Shown: positions 1 to 6,479 of the stretch, in pieces
Layout of the letters: every line of letters begins with the position of its first letter
Numbering within the stretch: position 1 is the first letter of the stretch
NCBI GenBank assembly: GCA_943331195.2
Contig: CALQKQ020000060.1
Location: forward strand, 1-11,866
DNA length: 11,866 nt
Direction of reading: 5' to 3'
DNA from: Akkermansia muciniphila
Lineage (GTDB): Bacteria; Verrucomicrobiota; Verrucomicrobiia; Verrucomicrobiales; V1-33
Program-made: the position numbers and the translations under genes
Notes under the pieces: generated by a model
Seen by the model: only the letters and a program-made list of their open reading frames with translations
Database searches by the model: none
What the model was told of the DNA's origin: nothing

Positions 1-2
1 CT

Positions 3-845
3 CCCGGCTTGGGCAAGACCAGCTTGGCCCACATCATCGCGGCCTCGGTGGGGCGCGAAATTCACGTCTGCAATGGCCCGCAAATCGAAAAGGCCGGCGA
101 CTTGGCCGCGATTCTCACGAAATTGGAGCGGGGCGATGTCCTGTTTATCGACGAAATCCACCGCCTCCATCCCAAGTTAGAGGAATACCTCTATCCTGCG
201 ATGGAGGACTACAAGTTGGACATCATCATCGATCAGGGCCCGAGCGCCCGCAGCATCCAGTTGCCCCTGCCGCGCTTTACCTTGGTGGGGGCCACCACGC
301 GCAGCGGCATGTTGACGGCACCCCTGCGCAGCCGCTTTGGCATGGTGTCGCGGCTGGATTACTATCAAGAAGCGGATCTGACCGACATCATCGAGCGCTC
401 CGCCGGCTTGCTCGATATTTCCATCGACCACTCCGGTGCCATGGAGATCGCCGCCCGCGCCCGCGGGACCCCGCGCGTCGCTAACATGTTGCTGCGCTAT
501 GTGCGCGACTTCGCCCAGGTGCGCGCGAACAACCACATCGACGGCCCGGTGGCGGATGCGGCCCTAACCTTGATCGATATCGACCGCGATGGGATCGACG
601 AGATGGACAAGCGGATCCTGGAGGCGATCATTTTTAAATTCGATGGCGGCCCGGTGGGCTTGAACTCGGTGGCGGTGGCGGTGGGCGAGGACGCTTCCAC
701 GCTGGAGGAAGTGAATGAGCCCTATTTGATCATGAAAGGTTTTCTCAAGCGGACGCCGCGCGGTCGGGTGGCCATGCCTGCGGCCTATGTTAAAATGGGG
801 GCCCCCGTGCCGGTGCGCCCCGCGGTGCCGGACCTGCTTTCTTAA
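3..845 (+). CDS. ruvB: Holliday junction branch migration ATPase RuvB, 5' end cut off by the window
   Basis: RuvB is the hexameric AAA+ motor that works with RuvA and RuvC to drive Holliday junction branch migration during recombinational repair. The frame is already open at base 3, inside the Walker A motif (PGLGKTS), so about 60 N-terminal residues of a normal 340-350 aa protein are missing. The 280 residues present contain, in order, Walker B (LFIDEIHRL), sensor 1 (GATTR), the arginine-finger segment (LRSRFG), the sensor 2 stretch around RGTPRVAN, and the C-terminal winged-helix DNA-binding domain (GGPVGLNSVAVAVGED, then EPYLIMKGFLKRTPRGR). The reading frame is intact to its TAA stop. The next gene starts 17 bp downstream on the same strand and may be co-transcribed. 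No ruvA or ruvC is visible. Identification is firm; only the true start lies outside the window. Confidence 0.97.
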   Translation, partial: PGLGKTSLAHIIAASVGREIHVCNGPQIEKAGDLAAILTKLERGDVLFIDEIHRLHPKLEEYLYPAMEDYKLDIIIDQGPSARSIQLPLPRFTLVGATTRSGMLTAPLRSRFGMVSRLDYYQEADLTDIIERSAGLLDISIDHSGAMEIAARARGTPRVANMLLRYVRDFAQVRANNHIDGPVADAALTLIDIDRDGIDEMDKRILEAIIFKFDGGPVGLNSVAVAVGEDASTLEEVNEPYLIMKGFLKRTPRGRVAMPAAYVKMGAPVPVRPAVPDLLS

Positions 846-862
846 CTTTTCTGCTTTTGGCC

Positions 863-1411
863 ATGGCGATCCTCACCGAACTTCAGGGGCTGCTTCCCCA
901 GCTGGGGAATCCCCGATTCCTTCACTTCTTGCTGGAGCCGCTCTTGCTTTGGGGGGTTCTCATTGGCTCGCTGGGCTGGATCCTCAGCGTGGGGCTGCTG
1001 CGGCAGCGGCGCGCGCAGGTGTGCAGCTTGTGGCTCCTTGCCTGCAGCGCCTTTGCCGTCTTGCCGGTGCTCCACTTCCGCCGCGAAGCGGCTCCGATCA
1101 CGGCCCCCAGCGCCCGGTTGCTCAAAGAGCAAAACGAGCGCCGCCGCGATACCCAGTGGGTGTACCTCGGGCTGGGCTCGCTGGCCTTGATCGGCCTCTT
1201 CGCCACCGGGGAGGGCAAGGGAAAGTCTGGCACCTTCTTCAGCCTGGCCATCGCCGGGGCCGGACTGTCCACGGCCGTTTTCAGCCTGTGGTTGCAGGAG
1301 AAAGAGGTCGCCCTCTTCCACCCCGACGCGCGGCGGGCGCTGCGCCCTGCCACTATTGAAATTATGGAAAACCTCCTGCGCTGCAGCGCTTTGCCGGTAA
1401 TTTGGGTTTGA
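863..1411 (+). CDS. unrecognised small integral membrane protein, four predicted TM helices
   Basis: I do not recognise this 182-aa protein. Hydrophobic segments lie at about residues 24-46, 53-71, 98-114 and 122-144. A basic cytosol-like loop (LRQRRAQ, 46-52) follows the first, and a charged loop rich in Arg, Lys and Glu (84-97) lies between the second and third. The C-terminal tail (145-182) is soluble. Single histidines at 21, 71 and 153 lie in or near the membrane edges, but they do not form a motif I can name. The ATG at 863 is chosen because it is the first ATG after ruvB; a TTG two codons upstream is the only near alternative. There is no Shine-Dalgarno, only a pyrimidine-rich leader. 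The 17-bp gap after ruvB suggests shared transcription. It resembles small uncharacterised membrane proteins of the DUF2231 kind in layout, but I cannot claim membership. Confidence 0.7.
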   Translation: MAILTELQGLLPQLGNPRFLHFLLEPLLLWGVLIGSLGWILSVGLLRQRRAQVCSLWLLACSAFAVLPVLHFRREAAPITAPSARLLKEQNERRRDTQWVYLGLGSLALIGLFATGEGKGKSGTFFSLAIAGAGLSTAVFSLWLQEKEVALFHPDARRALRPATIEIMENLLRCSALPVIWV

Positions 1412-1424
1412 TTGTAAAAATTAG

Positions 1425-1452
1425 TTGAACAATTCGATCCTGACATTATGGT
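1425..1452 (+). promoter_or_regulatory. candidate sigma70-like promoter for the beta-barrel protein gene
   Basis: The 63 bp between the membrane protein gene and the beta-barrel gene are clearly more AT-rich than the surroundings. TTGAAC (1425-1430) could serve as a -35 box and TATGGT (1447-1452) as a weak -10 box with a 16-bp spacer, placing the start of transcription about 15 bp before the ATG at 1475. The -10 match is only four of six, so this is a guess based on composition and spacing. Confidence 0.25.
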
Positions 1453-1474
1453 TTCGCCCGTCTTCTAAAATCCT

Positions 1475-2023
1475 ATGAAAAACACCATCCTTACGCTCGG
1501 TCTGGCCGCCCTCGGCCTGGCCTCCGCTCAAGCCGGCACCGGCTACGTTAGCTACGGCAAAGCCCCCAAGGCTCCTGCTCCTTTGGAAGTGCCTAGCCTC
1601 TGCGAATGCTTCAACGGCAACACTTCGAATGTCAGCGTGTTTGCGGCGGCGATTCTCCCCGAAACCAGCAGCAACGAATTTGACGACGCCCTCGGCGGCG
1701 GGATCGCGATGAACTATTTCTTCACCGAAAATGTCGGCGTGGAAGGTTCCTACAGCATCTTCGGCACCGATAGCGCAGTCCACCAGGTCAGCGGCAGCGT
1801 CATCTTGCGCCTCCCTATCAAGAGCCTCTGCTTGGCTCCTTACGCCTTTGCCGGCGGCAGCTTGCACTCGGACGGCGTGAACCAGGGCACCTGGCACCTC
1901 GGCGGCGGTTTGGACTACCGCTTTGCTAACTGCCTCGGCGTCTTCGCCGATGCGCAGTACAACTGGGCCGACGACACCAGCGACTACACCACGGTGCGCA
2001 CCGGGCTTCGTTTTGGCTTCTAA
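1475..2023 (+). CDS. secreted small outer-membrane beta-barrel protein (OmpA/OmpW-like)
   Basis: This 182-aa protein has a clear Sec signal peptide: a Lys at position 2, a hydrophobic core, and a likely cut after the AQA at about residue 20. The mature part alternates polar and hydrophobic residues in short strands separated by Gly-, Asn- and Asp-rich turns. Examples are LGGGIAMNYFFTENVGVEGSY and WHLGGGLDYRFANCLGVFADAQY. It ends in Phe (GLRFGF), the C-terminal aromatic signature recognised by the BAM complex. The size fits an eight-stranded barrel of the outer-membrane beta-barrel domain family. Four cysteines (43, 45, 119, 153) are unusual for such a protein and could form disulfides in the periplasm; residues 43 and 45 form a CxC pair. 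The gene stands alone, with a possible promoter upstream and a strong terminator 34 bp after its stop. The ligand or role cannot be read from the sequence. Confidence 0.8.
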   Translation: MKNTILTLGLAALGLASAQAGTGYVSYGKAPKAPAPLEVPSLCECFNGNTSNVSVFAAAILPETSSNEFDDALGGGIAMNYFFTENVGVEGSYSIFGTDSAVHQVSGSVILRLPIKSLCLAPYAFAGGSLHSDGVNQGTWHLGGGLDYRFANCLGVFADAQYNWADDTSDYTTVRTGLRFGF

Positions 2024-2056
2024 GCGAGGGCAGGCTTAGATCTGCATCTCATCCGA

Positions 2057-2086
2057 GGGCCGCACCGCGAGGTGCGGCCCTTTTTT
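2057..2086 (+). terminator. strong Rho-independent terminator after the beta-barrel gene
   Basis: A perfect 10-bp GC-rich stem (GGGCCGCACC, 2057-2066, pairing with 2071-2080) closes a GCGA tetraloop and is followed at once by six T residues (2081-2086). GNRA-type loops are typical of stable RNA hairpins. It terminates plus-strand transcription. The convergent ureD gene ends only 2 bp beyond the T-run. Read on the minus strand the hairpin has no following T-run, so it is probably not an efficient terminator for the urease operon. Confidence 0.92.
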
Positions 2087-2088
2087 GA

Positions 2089-2889
2089 TCAAAAGCGGCC
2101 GAGCCAGGGGGGATGCCGCTCCAGGGCCGCATAGAGGGCGGCGCGCAGCCCGCCGAGGAGGCGGCGCGTCGTTAGGGCATCGGCGCAGAGGGCCTTGAGG
2201 CTCCAGCCGCCGGCCGCGAGTTGGCTCCAGCCCAAGTAGATGCCAGGGCCTTGCAGGGCGGCCACGGCCGCTTCGGGAAAGGGGCGCGCGCTGACCCAAA
2301 AGCAGCCGAGGTAATGGGCTTGCGGGAAGCAATCGGTGAGGGCGGCGAGGGTGGCAGGCTGTTCCGGCTCCACGCGGTAGCGCTCGCGGGCCACCAAGCG
2401 GCCGTCGACGCGGAGGTCGGTTTGCCAGGCCAGCTGGCGATACTGGAAGACTTCGCCGCTGGCGACCCGGCCGGGGCTGAGCCATTCGAAGAAGAGGAGT
2501 TCTGCCTCTGCCGCGACGTCGAGGGTGGTCTGCTGCGCGTAGACCGCCCCCGCCTGGGGGATGAGAGGCTCGGGGAGGAATTCCACGAAACTTCCGGCGG
2601 CGGCCTGCACGCGCTGCTGGAGTCGGGCGGGCGTTCCGCTGCGCGATTGGTAAACCCGCCCGGCGCTAGGAGTCGTTAGGACGAGCCGGGCCCCGCATTC
2701 CACTTGGGCGAGCAGGTCGAGTTCGTCGCCGTCGAACAGTCCGGCGGTGGGATTGACTACGTTGACCACGAGGGCGCCGCGGTCTTGGTGGGGTTTGCTC
2801 AGGTGGAAGGGGGCGCAGAACGACTGCTCGCGCAGGGCGCTTTCGCCGTTGGCGAGGCGGGCGCAGGTCAGATGGAGGTGGCCCTTCAC
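2089..2889 (-). CDS. ureD: urease accessory protein UreD (UreH)
   Basis: UreD is the scaffold that binds apo-urease and, with UreF and UreG, channels nickel into the active site. The 266-aa product has the family's conserved blocks: NPTAGLFDGD (46-55), TTPSAGRVYQS (72-82), LPEPLIPQAGA (105-115) and SPGRVASGE (138-146). The start is a GTG whose last bases overlap the ureG stop in a GTGA arrangement. This overlap implies translational coupling and sets the start well. The same frame stays open far upstream through ureG and ureF, but that stretch is only an antisense-free shadow of high GC content. It is the last gene of the ureEFGD operon, and its TGA lies 2 bp from the T-run of the converging terminator. 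Length is normal for the family. Confidence 0.93.
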   Translation of the reverse strand: MKGHLHLTCARLANGESALREQSFCAPFHLSKPHQDRGALVVNVVNPTAGLFDGDELDLLAQVECGARLVLTTPSAGRVYQSRSGTPARLQQRVQAAAGSFVEFLPEPLIPQAGAVYAQQTTLDVAAEAELLFFEWLSPGRVASGEVFQYRQLAWQTDLRVDGRLVARERYRVEPEQPATLAALTDCFPQAHYLGCFWVSARPFPEAAVAALQGPGIYLGWSQLAAGGWSLKALCADALTTRRLLGGLRAALYAALERHPPWLGRF

Positions 2890-3497
2890 ACAAAGAGAAG
2901 TTCGTGTTTCAACCACGCGAGGAGGGGCTCTTTGCCCTGTTCCGATTTTAAGTCCGCGAAGAGGAAGGGCCGCGCGCCGCGCATCTTGGCGGCGTCCCGC
3001 GCCATCACCGCGAGGTCTGCGCCCACCAGCGGCGCTAACTCCGTTTTGTTGATGAGGAGGAGGTCGCTGTGGCGGATCGCCGGGCCTCCCTTGCGGGGGA
3101 TCTTGTCGCCCTGGGCGACGTCGATGACGAAAATCGAGGCGTCCACTAACTCCGGCGAGAAGGTGGCCGAGAGGTTGTCGCCGCCGCTTTCTAGCAGCAG
3201 CAGTTGCAAGTCGGGATGGCGCCGCTCCAGCTCCAGTGCCGCCGCCATGTTCATGCTGGTGTCGTCTCGGATAGCGGTGTGGGGGCAGCCGCCGGTTTCC
3301 ACCCCGATGACGCGGTCGGCGGGGAGCACGCCGGCGCGGAGGAGGAATTCGGCGTCTTCCTTGGTGTAGATGTCGTTGGTGATGACCGCGATGGAATACT
3401 CGTGTTGGAGCCACTGACAGAGGCGCAGCACGCACATGGTTTTGCCGGAGCCCACCGGGCCGCCTACGCCGATGCGAATTGGTTTTGCATTGCTCAT
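2886..3497 (-). CDS. ureG: urease accessory GTPase UreG
   Basis: UreG is the SIMIBI-class GTPase that carries nickel and uses GTP hydrolysis to power urease activation. The 203-aa protein shows the P-loop GVGGPVGSGKT (residues 10-20), the nickel-binding Cys-Pro-His motif at 71-73 in the context ETGGCPHTAIRDD, the switch segment ESGGDNLS (103-110), and the guanine-recognition motif NKTE (150-153). The family norm for the last motif is NKxD, so this Asp-to-Glu change is conservative but unusual. Length is typical. The ATG at 3497 lies 18 bp after the ureF stop. The leader on the coding strand is pyrimidine-rich (CCTCCTATCTC), so there is no Shine-Dalgarno. Its stop overlaps the ureD GTG start. 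Confidence 0.97.
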   Translation of the reverse strand: MSNAKPIRIGVGGPVGSGKTMCVLRLCQWLQHEYSIAVITNDIYTKEDAEFLLRAGVLPADRVIGVETGGCPHTAIRDDTSMNMAAALELERRHPDLQLLLLESGGDNLSATFSPELVDASIFVIDVAQGDKIPRKGGPAIRHSDLLLINKTELAPLVGADLAVMARDAAKMRGARPFLFADLKSEQGKEPLLAWLKHELLFV

Positions 3498-3515
3498 GAG
3501 ATAGGAGGTTGTGAG

Positions 3516-4187
3516 TTAGGAGATAAAGAGTCGCTCCGCCGCCCGAGCGTGGCGCATGGAGGCGATCTCGAGCAGGGGGTTGAACCAGCCGACCGCCTCG
3601 GGCGGCACCTGGCAGGCGTCGGTTAGGAGGGGGGCGAGGGCGCGGACGGCCCGCCGGATCATGCCCTGACAACGGTCTTGGCCGAGGGGCATCAGCTTCA
3701 TGGCGGCGGTGGCGCTGCCGGCGATGGCCTGCTGGGCCCAGGCGCAAGCGGCGGCCTCCACGGGCAGGCGGCGCCATTCCAAGGCGCTCACCGCCAAGTG
3801 ATGGCAGGGGGCCCCCCGGGCGGCGTAGGCGGCGAGCAGGGGGTCGGCGTCTAGTTGTTGCGTTAGGGCCAAGCGGCGCGATCCCAATTGGCGGCTGGCG
3901 GCGCGCGATTCCGCCGCCAATTTCCAGGCGTCGAGGGTTTCGTCGAGGGCCTGCAATCCTGCCAAATCGCCCTGCGCGGCGCAGCGGTGGCCCGACGCTA
4001 GGAGCGGCACTTCCAGGGCCAAGAGCCCGGGCAAGACTTGGCGGTGCAAGAAAGCCTCCAAGGCTGCGGCGTCGCCCACGACTCCAGCCTGCACCAGTTC
4101 TTCCAGCCCCAGGGAGTGCGCATAAGCGCCCGAGGGGAAGGCGGAATCGTTCACCTGGAGCAGCCAGGGCAGCCAGTCAGGTAGCAT
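3516..4187 (-). CDS. ureF: urease accessory protein UreF
   Basis: UreF acts in the UreD-UreF-UreG complex on apo-urease and is thought to gate nickel delivery by UreG. The 223-aa, mostly helical protein opens with the family signature LLQVNDSAFPSGAYAHSLGLE (residues 9-29). It also carries ESRAASRQLGSR (93-104), PLGQDRCQGMI (167-177) and the conserved end IASMRHARAAERLFIS (208-223). Length matches the family. The ATG at 4187 sits inside the end of ureE (11-bp overlap), which supports co-transcription and this choice of start. The C-terminal tail, needed for the UreF-UreD contact in characterised homologues, is intact. Confidence 0.95.
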   Translation of the reverse strand: MLPDWLPWLLQVNDSAFPSGAYAHSLGLEELVQAGVVGDAAALEAFLHRQVLPGLLALEVPLLASGHRCAAQGDLAGLQALDETLDAWKLAAESRAASRQLGSRRLALTQQLDADPLLAAYAARGAPCHHLAVSALEWRRLPVEAAACAWAQQAIAGSATAAMKLMPLGQDRCQGMIRRAVRALAPLLTDACQVPPEAVGWFNPLLEIASMRHARAAERLFIS

Positions 4188-4608
4188 GGGGTGTGGTGCG
4201 CAAAGGATGGAAAACGACGACGACCTCCTCCACCGCCCAGCCCTCGCGCTCGCTCCATTGGCGCACCGCTAAGTCCTGGGACACCCGCAGCCAGCCGTCC
4301 CCAATCTCCACGGGAAAGTGGAGATTTCCCAGCTGCCAACCGATCAAGGCCGCCTGCGCGGCGGAGGCGCAGGCCAGGTGGAACACCGGCTCCGGCTCCT
4401 GGAGCACGACGTAATCGGCGGTCTCGGTCCGGTGAATCACGGCTCCGGAGCACAGCCGGGCCTCCAGATTGAAGCCGAATTCCACGCCGTCTTCGGCCGT
4501 GGCCCGCCAGCGCCGTTTGAGAAACATGGCCCGCTCGGCCCGCAGCGCCACCTGTTCCGCCGGGGGGCGGGGCGAAGCGTCGAGAAGGTGGCGTTGCACG
4601 AGCAGCAT
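4177..4608 (-). CDS. ureE: urease accessory nickel metallochaperone UreE
   Basis: UreE dimers bind nickel and hand it to UreG. The 143-aa protein has the N-terminal beta domain (WRATAEDGVEFGFNLEARL, about 34-52) and the ferredoxin-like C-terminal domain with GNLHFPVEI (94-102). The histidine of that block, His97, corresponds to the conserved nickel ligand at the dimer interface. The protein ends shortly after (HPLRTTPHAT) and lacks the long His-rich tail of Klebsiella-type UreE, so extra nickel storage is unlikely. It is the first gene of the minus-strand operon. The ATG at 4608 follows a GC palindrome and no Shine-Dalgarno. Normally ureABC would lie just upstream; here the next gene is on the opposite strand. 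Confidence 0.9.
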   Translation of the reverse strand: MLLVQRHLLDASPRPPAEQVALRAERAMFLKRRWRATAEDGVEFGFNLEARLCSGAVIHRTETADYVVLQEPEPVFHLACASAAQAALIGWQLGNLHFPVEIGDGWLRVSQDLAVRQWSEREGWAVEEVVVVFHPLRTTPHAT

Positions 4609-4691
4609 GGCGAAAAGGGGCGCGCCCCGAGTAAAATATTGATTTGTAAAGCAGACTTGGGACCAAGTGGCCGCGCCATCCCGCCTTTTTT
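4609..4691. promoter_or_regulatory. divergent intergenic region with two palindromes between ureE and the amidase-like gene
   Basis: This 83-bp stretch must hold promoters for both the urease accessory operon and the amidase-like gene. It contains a perfect 12-bp palindrome GGGGCGCGCCCC (4617-4628), only 8 bp from the ureE start. It then has an AT-rich island (about 4631-4650), and an inverted repeat with 6-bp arms and a 2-bp centre (ACTTGGGACCAAGT, 4655-4668). On the minus strand TTTACA and TATTTT motifs occur in the AT-rich island, but their spacing does not fit a clean sigma70 promoter. The inverted repeat has the size of an operator half-site pair and could bind a regulator; no regulator can be named. 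Confidence 0.4.
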
Positions 4692-6374
4692 TTGCCGCAA
4701 GACAAGTGGCGGATTTCCGCTAAGGTGGTCCCCCTGCTTTTTTCCTCGCCCGTGCCCGCCCTGCTCCTCCTGCTCTGCTGCCTGTTGGCTGGCCTCGCGC
4801 CCGCCCAGAGCGCAGCTGCGGATAAACCCGCTAAAGGGTCCAAATCCAGCCCAGCCCAGCCGAAGCCAGCCAAGCCGAGTCCGCCGAAGCCGAGTCCGCC
4901 GAAGCCCACTCCGCTGAAGCCGAGTCCGCCGAAGCCGAGTCCGCCGAAACCGACTCCGCTGTCCCCGCCCAAAGTGGAGTGGCGCCCGGTTTATTACAAA
5001 GGCCGGGCCTATGTGCCCGCGAACCAGGTAGCGGATTACTACGACCTGCGCGTCCCCGAAATCTGGCAGAAATCGTTTTCGCTCAACAGCGCCGACCGCA
5101 AGTTCACCATCGACCTCAGCGTGGGCCAGAAGCGGGTCAAACTGAGCGGCTGGACCTTCTACTTCAGCTTTCCCGTGGTTCAGCCCAAGGGCGTCCCCAT
5201 GATTTCCGTCTTCGACGTGCGCAACGTCCTCGACCCCATCCTGCGGCCCAACGACCGGCGCGACCCCGCCATTTTGCGCACCGTGGTGATCGATGCGGCG
5301 GGCGGCGGCAAGGAGGTGGGCATCAAGTCGTCTGCGATCAACGAAAAGGACCTCACCCTGGCGGTGGCTCGCCTGTTAGGCCCGCTCCTGCAAGCCAATG
5401 GCTATCGCGTGGTGTACACGAGGGAAAGCGACCGCGCCCTGTTGCCGGGTTTGCGCGTGATTACGGCCAACGACGTCGCCGAGGAGGCGATTTATCTCAA
5501 CCTGCGCGCCGCCAGCGGAGCTCCCGCCCTGCGCGGCTTTGAGTGCGCCACCTTGCCCCCTGCGGGGACCCCCGCCACCAACGAAAGCGATAGCCCCGAC
5601 ATCGATAAACGCTTCTTTGCCGGCAACATCAACGACCGGGAAAGCTTGGCCCTAGCGACGACCGTGCAAAACAGCGTCGTCCGCCAGATCCACTGCCTCG
5701 ACCTCGGCATCCGGCGCGTCCGCGTCGATGAATTGCGCGACATCCGCATGCCCGCCATTTCCTGTAAGTTAGGCTACCTCTCCCATCCGGAGGAGGCGAA
5801 GTTGCTAGCAACGCGCGACTACCAAGCCCAGCTGGCCTCCGCCATGGTGCAAGGAGTTGACCGCTATGCGCAGTTTCTCCGCAGTGGCTATGAAACCCGC
5901 ACCGAGGAAGACCGCCAGCGCCCCCTCAGCTTTGGTCCCATCAGCGTCAAACAGGAGCCGATTCCCGCTTCGCCCGGCAGCGAAAAAGTCTGGCTGCGCG
6001 TGCCCATCGTCGGCACCACGCCCCCCGGCGCGGTTTCGGTAGGGCCTGGCATCGACCGCTCCCGCATGGAATTGCAGGTCTTTCTCTTTGATCTGGTCAA
6101 GGGCGCGGAGATCGACCTCTCCACCGCCAACCCGCCGGAGGTGAATTGGCTTTCGGTGCTTCCGGACTGGACCCAGGGCGTGCCCGAGTGGCTGCAGCTC
6201 AGCTATGTGCGGCCCTCCACCACGGCGGCGGAGACCAAGACCTATGGCCAGCGGGCTTACTACGGCTATGTGGCGCGCCTGATTTACGATGGCCGCCTGC
6301 TCGACGAATCCGCCTTCCCGCCTAACTTAAATCGCGCGCTCTACTATTTTACGCCGGTCTTCCCCCGCCGTTAG
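4692..6374 (+). CDS. exported N-acetylmuramoyl-L-alanine amidase-like protein with degenerate active site
   Basis: Amidase_3 enzymes cut the bond between muramic acid and the stem peptide of peptidoglycan using one zinc ion. This 560-aa protein has a signal peptide (about 1-42), a Pro/Lys-rich linker (54-94) and a small N-terminal domain (96-187) with the look of a copper amine oxidase N-like or similar beta domain. The amidase-fold region (197-398) follows, then an unassigned beta-rich C-terminal domain (about 412-560). The fold motifs align: VVIDAAGGG for VVIDPGHGG, INEKD for the zinc Glu motif, YTRESD for the TR..D motif, LNLRAAS for VSIHADA, and SCKLGYLSHPEE for LVETGFISNPEE. Gly204, Arg272 and Lys359 thus replace the two zinc histidines and the catalytic Glu; only Glu218 remains. 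It is probably a non-catalytic wall-binding or regulatory protein. The TTG at 4692 gives a basic n-region; a GTG at 4725 is the alternative start. Confidence 0.82.
   Translation: MPQDKWRISAKVVPLLFSSPVPALLLLLCCLLAGLAPAQSAAADKPAKGSKSSPAQPKPAKPSPPKPSPPKPTPLKPSPPKPSPPKPTPLSPPKVEWRPVYYKGRAYVPANQVADYYDLRVPEIWQKSFSLNSADRKFTIDLSVGQKRVKLSGWTFYFSFPVVQPKGVPMISVFDVRNVLDPILRPNDRRDPAILRTVVIDAAGGGKEVGIKSSAINEKDLTLAVARLLGPLLQANGYRVVYTRESDRALLPGLRVITANDVAEEAIYLNLRAASGAPALRGFECATLPPAGTPATNESDSPDIDKRFFAGNINDRESLALATTVQNSVVRQIHCLDLGIRRVRVDELRDIRMPAISCKLGYLSHPEEAKLLATRDYQAQLASAMVQGVDRYAQFLRSGYETRTEEDRQRPLSFGPISVKQEPIPASPGSEKVWLRVPIVGTTPPGAVSVGPGIDRSRMELQVFLFDLVKGAEIDLSTANPPEVNWLSVLPDWTQGVPEWLQLSYVRPSTTAAETKTYGQRAYYGYVARLIYDGRLLDESAFPPNLNRALYYFTPVFPRR
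4875..4964 (+). repeat. nested in-frame tandem repeat coding the Pro/Lys linker
   Basis: Six 15-bp units lie head to tail, encoding PSPPK, PSPPK, PTPLK, PSPPK, PSPPK and PTPLS. The third and sixth units differ from the rest in the same way, so the array is really two copies of a 45-bp block (4875-4919 and 4920-4964). This points to a duplication of a three-unit block. The product is an extended, positively charged linker between signal peptide and folded domains, of a kind used to span or bind peptidoglycan. Unit number may vary between strains because the repeats are in frame. Confidence 0.9.
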
Positions 6375-6431
6375 GGAGGGGGCCGCGCCGCCGCTTGCGC
6401 CGCGCTGGGGATGCGCCACCATGGAATCAGC

Positions 6432-6456
6432 CTGGCCCGGGCCTTTCCGGGACCAG
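6432..6456 (+). other. hairpin and T-run just upstream of proS
   Basis: CTGGCCCGG (6432-6440) pairs with CCGGGACCAG (6447-6456), leaving one bulged A and a six-base loop. A run of seven T residues follows at 6467-6473, ten bases after the stem. The distance is too long for an ordinary intrinsic terminator. It could be a weak terminator for the amidase-like gene or a leader structure of proS. No T-box features (specifier loop, antiterminator with the TGGN motif) are visible. Confidence 0.3.
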
Positions 6457-6479
6457 CGCGCTTCCCTTTTTTTACTGCC

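Noticed and set aside
2890..3777. Upstream extension of the ureD frame through ureG and ureF
   Set aside because: The translation is Arg/Pro-rich and matches nothing. The GTGA overlap with ureG and the start of UreD homology fix the start at 2889.
4151..4972. Minus-strand frame with a Gly-Phe-Gly-Gly-Leu repeat
   Set aside because: The repeat is just the antisense of the Pro/Lys linker repeat of the amidase-like gene.
6375..6479. T-box or proline riboswitch in front of proS
   Set aside because: There is one imperfect hairpin and a T-run, with no specifier stem-loop or antiterminator motif, and the space is too short.
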